Below are positions 55,656 through 64,000 of a stretch of 64,000 nucleotides of DNA, in pieces (position 1 is the stretch's first letter; every line of letters starts with the position of its first letter). A program made the position numbers and the translations under genes. The DNA is from Geosiphon pyriformis. Taxonomy: Eukaryota; Glomeromycota; Glomeromycetes; Archaeosporales; Geosiphonaceae. The notes under the pieces are model-generated. The model saw nothing but the letters and a program-made list of their open reading frames with translations, did no database searches and had not been told where the DNA came from. Where the stretch lies: positions 62,001-126,000 of the forward strand of contig JAAOMT010000762.1 in NCBI GenBank assembly GCA_016748015.1, read 5' to 3'.

Positions 55656-58078
55656 TGGTGCCTCGAATTCAAATGGAAAGATTGCTGCCAGTGATTCATT
55701 ATTGGTAACAGTTGCTGGTGGAATATTATTGGTAAGTGTTGTTGGTGATTGATTTGATTCCAGGTTGTTGGAGGTGGCATCTTCTGGGATAACCAGGAGA
55801 CTTAAATAGTTTTGAGAATTCAGGTTCTGGGTGTAACTGGTGCCCGAATTCTAAGATCGCGACTCTGATGGTGGGGTTGATGAGCTGAGAATTAGTTGGT
55901 GGACAACCATCACCGATTTCCAGTTTTGGGTGACTCTTGATCTGGAGTTTCCTAATGTCATCTGAGTGAGATTTGGTAGTGGTGTTTGTACTGTGGTTGG
56001 TTGATATATTATTTGTGGCTGCGGCTGATACATTGTTTGTGGTTGTGATTGATAGATGGCTAGTGGTTGATAGACTGGAGTTTGATATATTGGCTGTTGT
56101 GTCATTGGTGGGTAAGAGTGTTGACTTTGATTTTGTTAATATTTCGGAGTTTGAAACTGGTGATCGGGGTTTCTATATTGATTTCCCAATCATTGGTTAT
56201 TTAAACAGGTATGGCAGTTGATTTGTAGGTGTTCTTGTCTTCCACAATAGTGGCATGCACACATTTTTTGTTGCCACTGTTGATTGGTTAATGAGGATGG
56301 ATGTGACTGATTCTGAAAATGATTGGTATTTCTCTGATTATTGTATCATTGTGGGAGGTTGATAAATTGTCTGGTTGTCAGCTAAGTATCTCTCGATTTT
56401 CTGATTAATAGAATCACTGATTTGCTTCAATTTGGAATCCAAATCAAATGATCCATTCATCACTAGATTTACAGCTTGGGTGTGGTTGGCTTCTAGCTCA
56501 GCTGCTTCAAAATCTCTAGCTTGGATGACTGCAGTAGGGAGGTCAACTGGATGCATTGGGTGTACTTATTGGAGGATGCTGCTGCATAGCCCTCTGATGA
56601 ACTGGTTCAAGATCTGTGGTGCCATAAAATAATCAGCTTGGATTGCCTGAATTTGGTGCAGATTTCTATAGAAGCATTCCAAGTAAGTAGTAACTGCTTC
56701 TGTGTCCTCTTGTTTGATGGTAGTGAAGGTGTTGGTCAAGCAATTGATACTGTTATTATTACTAAAATATCTCACAAACTTTGTCTTGAAATCATTAAAG
56801 ATTTGGGGTTTGGCAACTAGGCTCTGATACCACAAGTCGGCAGTATTCTTGAGAAAGTATGGAATAGCTTGTATTGCCCTGGCATCATTCCATCCATTGA
56901 CTGCGATGGTTTTTTCGATGTCATTGAGCCAGACTTGGGCATTGTTTTCTTCACTGGTGAAATTGTCAATTTTGGCAATTGGAGTGTAGACCATTGGATC
57001 TAAGTTTAGTTGCTGTTGTTGGATGGGTGGCTGAAGTGGTTGTTGTGGCTGGTGAATTGGCTGCTGGAGTGGTTGTAAATTTTGCTGATTCAGCAGTTGA
57101 ATTGGTTAAAATGGTTGTTGTAGTAACAGTCCAATGGGTTCAATTGGTGGGTGATTGATGACAATATTTGGAGGTAAGTTTGAATTAATTACTTCGGAGT
57201 TTTGATTGTCTTGATTTAATGGTGTTCTAATATTCAGAGTTTCAATTTTGGGGTTTTTTTGATTTGGATTTCTTGAAGTTTGATTGTTTGGGGTTTCAAA
57301 TTCTGGGTTTTCAAGGATCGGGTTTTGGTAAGTAAACTCTTGATCCTCAGATTCTTCTTTCTCTTCTTCTTGTTCTTCTTTTTCAGATAATTCCTATGGA
57401 ATAGTGGTGCTGAAATCTGGTGGTGGTGGTGGTGATCAAAATTCTGATGGTGTTGGCAATCACAATTTAAATCCTTCAAAATATGCACCATATGGTCCTA
57501 ATAACTCCTTTTTTCTTTGTTTACTTTGGAAGAAAAATCTTCCAAAGGCTGCTGTTGTGTTTGATGTAGACATGCTAGTAAATGTAATATTAATGGCACT
57601 TCCAGGTGTATAGTGGTATGATGGATTAGTTGGGGACTCAACTCTTGTTTTCTTCTAAGTGGGTGGTTGTATTCTTTTGGGTGTTACTGCTGGTGTTTGC
57701 AGTTTTCCTTTGCCTTTGCTCACGTAAGTAATGGGGTATCTTTGCTGTATGTGGTGTTCAATTTCTTTGTTGATTTCTGTAATGATGGAAGCGAAATTGT
57801 AATTTGTTGGCAGGTTGGTATTTTGAATTAATTTACTATAAAAGACTTCTCTTGCTGATTCAATATTTACTGGTGTTTCTAACAGATAGGCAATTCTTTT
57901 GTTGACATAGAAATTGAAAGCTGATTCCGTTGATATGTAGTTGTGATTTAATCTCAAATGTTGACAGTAGTGTTGAAATAAGGATTTCACAAATCTTAGA
58001 TGGTTTGTTCTTATGTTTTCTAATTCTGCCACTTTTAGATTTGTGTTGGTACTGGTTCTCTGTAGAATTATACCTCAT
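55656..58078 (-). pseudogene. gag of element D
   Basis: The likely start ATG at 58076-58078 overlaps the PBS; a shift follows, then MAELENIRTNHLRFVKSLFQ (58032). Pro/Gln-rich and Glu-rich linkers, capsid with Retrotrans_gag similarity (SEENNAQVWLNDIEKTIAV, AIQAIPYFLKNTADLWYQSL), a coiled segment (LDSKLKQISDSINQKIERYL), knuckle CHYCGRQEHLQINC near 56215-56256, then a Gln/Tyr/Pro repeat tract (IYQSQPQTMYQPQPQ). Stops near 57653, 57445, 56564 and others. Confidence 0.8.
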
Positions 58079-58089
58079 AGGGAGCACCA
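58074..58089 (-). promoter_or_regulatory. Primer binding site of element D
   Basis: TGGTGCTCCCTATGAG, two bases inside the 5' LTR; shares TGGTGCTC with E and B, and CTATGAGG with element I. Confidence 0.65.
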
Positions 58090-58091
58090 AA

Positions 58092-58962
58092 TGTTACAGG
58101 TAACAATTTTTGGTGTTGGATTAGATAACAAACCCATAACTTGGTGCTCAAATCTAGTTGCAGTTGATAGTGATCTGAAAGTTTGTGTTTAAAGGGTTTG
58201 TATCTGAAGAGTTTGGTTGAGTTCTTTGTATAATGAACAGAGATTCAATGATAATAGTTTTATCTGTAGCTTTCTGAAACCACAGTTTTATCAATTTCTT
58301 TCTCAGCTTGATGGCCAGTATTCCTCCTGGTAAGCTATTCTTAATTAAGTGTTCTACCCTTATTTTTGGGTCTTTTATCAGTCACGTTTATCCTGACGTC
58401 AGTATTCCACGTGTTAATTCTCAATAGAGTTAGTAAACAACAATAAAATCAAAGCAAGAAATAAAGAAAAGAAAAGAAAATAAAGAAAGAAAAGAAATAA
58501 GCCAAGGCAATTTGCAAGTTAGTATTCTGTCAATAGCCATAATCAAGAGCTATTGTTCCAGTGTGGTTAAGTATCAATTATTATCAACATGAAGTGTTGA
58601 TAGTAGTAGTGGGTTTGAGATAATAAACAGTTATTTATTTGTGGTTTGGAAAGTTGTTTAGCTGAAATCTAAACTGAGAGGTCTGTCTTTTTAGCTTCTA
58701 ATCTTACTGCTATATATACATAATTAAGATTCCTTAATTCTTCAATTCTTTACAACAGGAATCCTGAGATTCTTGGAATTCTACAATTCCTTTGAGAGGA
58801 ATTCTGGAATTCTGGAATCCTGCAATTCCTTGTGAGAATCCTGTAATTTCTAGAATTCTGCAATTCCTAAGAGGAATCCTAGAATTCCACATTTTACTAC
58901 ATCTACTTCTGATTGGTTAATAACTATGCTAATATATATTCCCTATATTTCTATGAGTAACA
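58092..58962 (-). repeat. 5' LTR of element D
   Basis: 871 bp, TGTTACAGG ... GAGTAACA, followed by GTGG. AAAGA-rich tract near 58463-58500, and a block rich in GAATTC, GGAATCC and CAATTCC at about 58740-58895. Confidence 0.92.
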
Positions 58963-59135
58963 GTGGTTAATAATCAAATTAATAATTAGGTCAATAATTA
59001 GATCAATGATCAGATTAATAGTTAAATCATTAATCAGATTAATAATTGCTATCTAAAAATAGAGTGGCTAATTATATGATATTAGTGGCTAATACATGAG
59101 ATAACTAATAAAAAGTATGAGTTTCAATTATAACA
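58963..59135 (-). repeat. 5' LTR of element C, part 2
   Basis: Completes the LTR begun at 20787. Holds seven 12-bp units (58965-59048) and ends CAATTATAACA, followed by ATAT. Confidence 0.9.
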
Positions 59136-59744
59136 ATATTATAAATATTTTTTTAAAAATTTTGTTATTCTTATAATAACTGTTTAAAACAATACAAAAA
59201 TTAAATACAAAACTAAAAATAATAATTAATAAATTTTCAATTTATTATAAAGTTATAAGTCAAAATAAAAACAAAAGTCTATATAAAATTATTTATTTTT
59301 AGTTTTATTAAATAATATGTAAAAAAGTAATAAACTATATTAATAAAATAGTAAAAAAATCGAAAAAAGCTTTAAATAATTTATAAACTATACATAAAAC
59401 CAGAAAAATTATTTTTAAAACTCTTAATTTATAAAAAAATTTTACTAATTTTTTATTATAACAAAGTTAAAAAACACTTGAATATTTTAATATTATATAT
59501 AAATAAAACAAATTGATTATTCAATTAAAAAGCACTATAATAAATTAAATAATTCATAAAAAATAATAATTTGATTTTATATTATATTATAAAACAATTT
59601 ACAAATTGTATTTAGTTTTTAATACTGTTTTTTAATATAATTATATTCAATAATAAATATTTTTATAGTTAAAAATATTAGAAAAATAACTAATTTTTAA
59701 TTTAAAATTACCAAAAAATTGTTATAACAATTATTAAATACTAT
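59136..59744. other. Very AT-rich DNA, no gene seen
   Basis: About 600 bp of almost pure A/T with no ORF and no match to the families here. It flanks element C on its 5' side and may be the oldest unique sequence in the window. Confidence 0.6.
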
Positions 59745-60225
59745 TATTACAGATTAGAGTAACAAGTTAATAGATAGCAAGAAAAAACAGAATTGTAGAA
59801 TAAGAAAATTAATCAAAGAGAGTTCAACTTCAAGGAACAAATTGAATAAGTATGGATTTAATGTGCAAGATCAGTTTCATAAAATATCTCAATTACTATT
59901 CTTTTTAAAAAATAACTGGGTAATCTAAAAGTAAAGAAATAGTCTATACTGTTAACAAATAATAACATACTAATATAATTCTATGTTTCATATTTACACT
60001 CTTAAAATTTAATATTAGGTATTAGATATATTCTTTAGTTATGTTTTATTTAATAATTTTCAAATGCTATAATTATACAAGTCAGAAAAAGAATAGATAA
60101 ATGCCAACAAGTAATTTTTTATCCTAAAATGTTCAAATACTTGAAAGTAAAAAAAAAATTAGTGAGAAGAGAAAGATTAAGATAAAGTTGTTATTTTATT
60201 TTTTTGTTTTTATTAATTTGTATAT
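59745..60225 (-). repeat. LTR fragment M (family A)
   Basis: Starts TATTACAGATTAGAGTAACAAG, matching TGTTATGGGTTGGAGTAACAAG-type LTR starts, and follows that LTR up to the GTTGTTATTTTATTT region. Then it is cut by the D-like element K. The rest is presumably beyond the window. Confidence 0.75.
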
Positions 60226-61195
60226 TGTTACAAATAATTATTTAGAATATTAGAACAAATAACAAACTCATAACTTAGTGCTCAATAATTAATATAATTG
60301 GTAATTTTTGAAGGTTTTGGAGTTTAAAAGTTTTGGTTGAGTTTTTTGTATAATAAACAGAGATTTAATTAATGGTTTTTTCTGTGAATTTTTTTCTTTA
60401 GCATGATGGCTGGTTTATTTTAACAGTTATGCTTTTCTAGTAAGCTATTCTTAAATTTCTATTCTTATTTCTGGGTTTTTTACCAGACTATTTTTAACAT
60501 CAAATACTCAGTACTTAATTTTTTTAATCAATTAGTAAACAACAAAAAAATAAAATAAAAAAAATAAAAAAAATAAAAAAAATAAGAAAAAATAAGAAAA
60601 AAAAATAAGAAATTAGTATTCTGTTAATAGCTATAATCAAAAGCTATTGGTCTAATGTGATTAAGTATTGGATTCTATCAACATAAAATGTTAATAGAGT
60701 GGAAATAATTAATTTTTTTTAATCAAATAATAATAACATGAATTCAGATAATAATTAATATTTTATTAATATGTGATTTAATTTCACTTCAAGTTATAGA
60801 AAACTATTTTTTAAAGAGAAAAGTATTGGGTAATTAATGAGTTTTAATTGATTGTTAATATTGATTCTGTTTTTTCTGTTTCTAATATTTTTACTATATA
60901 TACATATTTTTTGTTATATGAGATCTCACATTTTTTTGAGTAATATGTCCTATTTTTTCTGACAATATGCTTATAACTGAGTGATATGTCATAATTTTTT
61001 AATAATGTACTTATTGCTGAGCAGTATGCCATAATTTACTGATAATATGCACATTGTTAAGCAATATGTCATAATTTTTTAATATTGTGCTTATTTACTA
61101 AATATTATTTTCCTATTAATCTATTTTTCTATTTTTTTTTCTTGTACTTTTTTTATAAATAATAATATTTTTTTTTAATATTAAGCTTTATTAAA
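60226..61195 (-). repeat. 3' LTR of element K
   Basis: Starts TGTTACAAATAATT and aligns patchily with the D LTR (AACAAACTCATAACTTAGTGCTC, then GTATAATAAACAGAGATTTAAT). It contains an (AAAAT)n tract near 60545-60610 and several ATATGTCATAATTTTTTAAT-like direct repeats at 60940-61085. The inner end is near AATATTAAGC, as in D. Confidence 0.7.
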
Positions 61196-62060
61196 ATCTT
61201 TATTTTAAATTAAGTTCATTATTTTTCTTTCTAATACTGTTTGTTCAATTCTGTTTTTTATTTCTTTATATTGAAAGTTTTTTATTTTTTTCTACTAGTT
61301 AATAGTTATTGTTTCTATTTCTTGGTATAGTAGCATTTCTGAATAATTTTGAAATATAATATGTAATTAGTAAATTGTTTTAATGTATAGTCTAGAATTT
61401 GTCTTCTTTTTAATAAAATTTTCAATCTGTTGTACTATTTCTTAATTGAATATTCTTTTGAATTTATCAATATATAATTCTTATATATTCAGTTTTTGTT
61501 TTAATTGATAATAATAATATAATACTAGAAGTTGTTTCATCTATAGCTTCTAGTTTTTTTTAGTTAGCTTTTTTGTTGGAATTATTAATGGTATTTTTTT
61601 AAAAATGTTTTTTACTTTTTTTATAACTTTATTTGATCAGTGCTTTGTTTGATTCTATGGTTACTAATATGAAGTGATTCTTGTTTTTTTTTCCCTTTTG
61701 GTGTTTCAATAACAAATTGTTTGGTAATTAATGACAATTTTTATGTCTAATTGTTGTTAATTTATGGCTTGAAATAATTGTTGAGTCATTGTATGAATGT
61801 AATCTGGAATTTTTATCTTTTTATTATTACTTTTGTCACATATACTGTGTCTTTATATACTATTTTTGTAGATTAATTTGATCTATTTGTGTTAATAATT
61901 ATAATTGGTTCTAAATTTTGTGGAATTTTATCTGATTAGACTAGTATTTATTGTACTCCTAGTTGTAAAATATAACTGATAGATAATGATGCTATATTGT
62001 AATATGGTTTCAATCAATCTTCATGTACTGCTTTAATTAAGATTTTGTTGTTCTATCTTA
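61196..62060 (-). pseudogene. ORF3 region of element K, unreadable
   Basis: Aligns by position and short matches to D ORF3 and the end of D integrase (for example CAAATTGTTTGGTAATTAATGACAA-type sequence near 61720). No frame of useful length remains. Confidence 0.45.
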
Positions 62061-63251
62061 GTTTATAAGCTTTATTTTTTAGAATTTTTTTAATATAAAA
62101 TGATCTATTTCATTTGGAGTCAAATTTTTTATTCCATTGTTTTTTTTAGTACAATATAAGAATACTTTGTCTCCAATTCTGAATTCGATTGGTTTATTTA
62201 GTAATTAGTTATTATGTTGTTTTTTCTGTTTTGCTTGTAACTTTTGTATATTATCAGCTGTTTTTTGTTTTTCATTTTCTAATGTTTCTATTAAGTTATA
62301 TGTTCTTTTCAGCAATGTTTTTTGGAAATTGGCTTTTGTTATTGGTTCTGTTAAATATGTGTTGATATTTATTTCAATTAGTAATGTTGTTGTTTTACTA
62401 TAAACAAGTTTAAATAATGTTGTTTGTATAGTATCTTGTTTTATTGTTCAATAAGCAAATAATACTAATAATATAAACAAATTCTATTTGTTCTGGTTTT
62501 CTTGGCTGATTTTGGCCATTGCTTTATATAATATTTTATTAAACTTTTTAACTAAGCTATTTGTTTGTAAATGATATAATAATGATAATAATCTTTTGAT
62601 TCCAAATCTTTGACTTAATTTTGTTAATGTTCTGTTCACAAAATGAGTTTTCTGGTCTGATAATAATTTTTTTGAACATTCATATTGACAAATTAAATCT
62701 TAATAAACAAATTTGGCTATGAATTCTGTATTTGCTCTTTGAATTGTTTTTGCTTCTGGCTATTTTGTAAAATAATACATAACTACTACTATATAATAAT
62801 TGTCTCTGCTAATTATTGTTAATAGTTCAACTAAGTCAATTCCAATTTGATCAAATAGTTGTTTTACTTTAATTGGTCTTAGCAGTTTATTAGGTTTTGT
62901 TCCTTTTTTTCTCTAACAAGTATTATAATTTTAAACATATTAGATAATATTTGAATACATAAATGGCTAATAATATCTTTTTTTGGTTTTTTCTATGGTT
63001 GCTTTTTTATGAAAATGTCTTATTGTTGAATCTGAATACATGTTAAACAATAATGTTTCTTTTTCTAGTTTTGTAATTACTCTGAATGACTGATTTGAAT
63101 ATTTTTTGGTTTTTTAATATAGTGTATTTTGGTAAGTGATAAAATATTTTGCTTGTTGTTTTATGTTTTTTTGTTTCTTTTGAGATAAATTTTTCTTGAA
63201 CTATTGAGTATTAATATAATGTTAGAATTGTTAATATTTTTGTGTGTTTAT
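62060..63251 (-). pseudogene. Integrase of element K
   Basis: Recognisable core: IGIDLVELLTI, LLSDQKTHFVNRTLTKLSQRFGIKR, NSLVKKFN (Glu replaced by Lys), AKQKKQHNN, IEFRIGDKVFLYCTK. The start is ATA at 63249-63251 where D has ATG. Many stops. Confidence 0.7.
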
Positions 63252-63279
63252 TTTTTGTTTTAAATTTGTTATATTTGCA

Positions 63280-64000
63280 ACAAACCATTAATATTTCTTT
63301 TTTTTTCTTTTTTTATAATATACAGTATAATTAAATAGTGATAACTCTATTTTTTATCTTGTATGACAATTATCTTCAAATTTTTGTTTTTGAATTAATG
63401 TCAATTCTTTGTAATCAATATATACATCAAACTTTTGGCTTAAGTATTCTTTCTATTTAATGACAGCTTAATAAATAGCTAAGTATTCTAATACTAAAGT
63501 TTCATAATTTTTCTTGGCTAAACTTAAATTGTGACTAGTATATGCCATTAGATGTTTTTATTCATTTGTTTTTTTTTGTGACAATACAGCTTTCAATGCT
63601 TAACCAAATACATTAATGGTAATAATAAATGACTTATTGTAATCTAGATAAATTAATACTAAAGCTTAAATAAGCTTTTTTCTTAAGATTTTAAAAGCTT
63701 TTTGTTGGGTTTCCATCTATTTATATTTGATATTCTTTACTTGGAGCTGGTAAAGTGGTTGAGCCAGTTTAGAAAAGTTTTGGATAAAGTGGTAATAGTA
63801 TTCAGCAAATTCCAAAAATGCTTTTAGTTTTATCAAGTTAATTAATACTGAAAAGTTTTTAACTATTTCAATTTTGTCTGAATTTGTTTTGATGCCATTT
63901 TTGTTTACAACATGTTCCAAAAACTTGAGTTCTGTTTTGCCAAAGAAGCATTTAGTTGTGTTCAATTTTAATCTATTTTTTTATAACTTTTTAAACACTT
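63280..64000 (-). pseudogene. RNase H and RT fragment of element K
   Basis: RNase H remnants at 63340-63600 and RT at 63717-63965 (CFFGKTELKFLEHVVNKNGIKTNSDKIEIVKNF), closely matching D's CFFGKTELKFLGHIVSKDGIK. Continues past the window edge. Confidence 0.78.

Larger units (their letters stand above)
21332..58962 (-). mobile_element. Ty3/gypsy element D, nested in C and hosting E, I and G
   Basis: A 37.6-kb footprint that reduces to about 10 kb after removing E, I and G. Order in the minus sense: LTR 58962-58092, gag, protease, Cys clusters, [G], Cys clusters and dUTPase, RT-RNase H, integrase start, [I], 62-nt piece, [E], rest of integrase, ORF3, LTR 22225-21332. Flanking GTGG duplications (21328-21331 and 58963-58966) are perfect, and the C LTR rejoins exactly. 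Confidence 0.9.
14989..59135 (-). mobile_element. Ty3/gypsy element C (family A), 3'-truncated, outer host of D
   Basis: Minus-strand family-A element. From its 5' end: LTR (58963-59135 joined to 20787-21331), gag, frameshift site, protease, Cys-rich region and RT up to YLDNII at 14989. The rest of pol, ORF3 and the 3' LTR are missing. It carries LINE copy 2 in pol and element D in its LTR. Removing D rejoins the LTR to about 714 bp. The right flank is ATAT (59136-59139). Confidence 0.87.
60226..64000 (-). mobile_element. Ty3/gypsy element K (D-like), decayed, runs off the window
   Basis: Same order as D in the minus sense: RT (64000 side), RNase H, integrase, ORF3, LTR. Much more AT-rich and decayed than D. 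It has no insertion at the points where E and I entered D. Confidence 0.82.

Noticed and set aside
59136-59744. Centromere-like or mitochondrial AT-rich DNA
   Set aside because: No repeats, genes or other hallmarks; AT richness alone is common in this window.
1-64000. tRNA, rRNA or conserved host genes
   Set aside because: None recognised by eye on either strand; a covariance-model search would be needed to exclude small RNA genes.

Overview
The window is AT-rich eukaryotic repeat DNA, and no intact host gene was recognised. It is a stack of decayed LTR retrotransposons of the Ty3/gypsy type (protease, RT, RNase H, then integrase) plus two poly(A)-tailed LINE ORF1 copies. The base composition, the density of nested elements and the style of the LINE ORF1 (RRM-like domain plus CCHC knuckle) suggest an arbuscular mycorrhizal fungus (Glomeromycotina, e.g. 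Rhizophagus or Gigasporaceae). That assignment is from memory and was not tested by a search.

Four kinds of element recur. Family A (copies A1, B, C, I; fragments J and M) has 664-715 bp LTRs, gag and pol in different frames, integrase in its own ORF, and a third ORF (ORF3) that runs into the 3' LTR. Families E and G have LTRs of about 1 kb, gag and pol in one frame, a cysteine-rich plus dUTPase module between protease and RT, a separate integrase ORF and an ORF3. Family D (copies D and K) has a similar plan with a different LTR. The LINE-derived copies carry only ORF1.

Layout. 1-512: right end of an unidentified LTR. 513-13655: A1 (+), interrupted by a LINE ORF1 copy (765-3183) and by a complete family-A element B (4585-12335, -). 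13656-14894: a decayed unknown coding region. 14895-14988: LTR fragment J. 14989-59135: element C (-). C carries a second LINE copy (16511-18894), and its 5' LTR is split by element D (21332-58962, -). D in turn holds E (24183-34033, +), I (34096-41736, -) and G (44975-54875, +). 59136-59744: very AT-rich DNA without genes. 59745-60225: LTR M, cut by the D-like element K, which runs off the window. The nesting is supported by matching target duplications (15 and 17 bp for the LINE copies, 4 bp for most LTR elements) and by reading frames that rejoin once the inserts are removed.

The most interesting signals are about expression strategy and regulation. (1) Family A has a conserved T TTA AAC slippery heptamer just before the gag stop, placing pol in the -1 frame. 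(2) In all lineages integrase is not fused to RT-RNase H: it starts at its own ATG 52-76 nt after a stop, always in the +1 frame. (3) ORF3, of unknown function, follows integrase and terminates about 20-32 nt inside the LTR. (4) E and G LTRs hold 5-7 copies of a TTCGCCGAAA-like motif spaced 20-21 bp apart. (5) Family-A LTR length differences come from a 12-bp minisatellite. (6) E, G and D carry a dUTPase. Nearly all ORFs are broken, mostly by Trp or Gln codons turned into stops. G ORF3, B ORF3 and the D dUTPase segment are the longest open frames.
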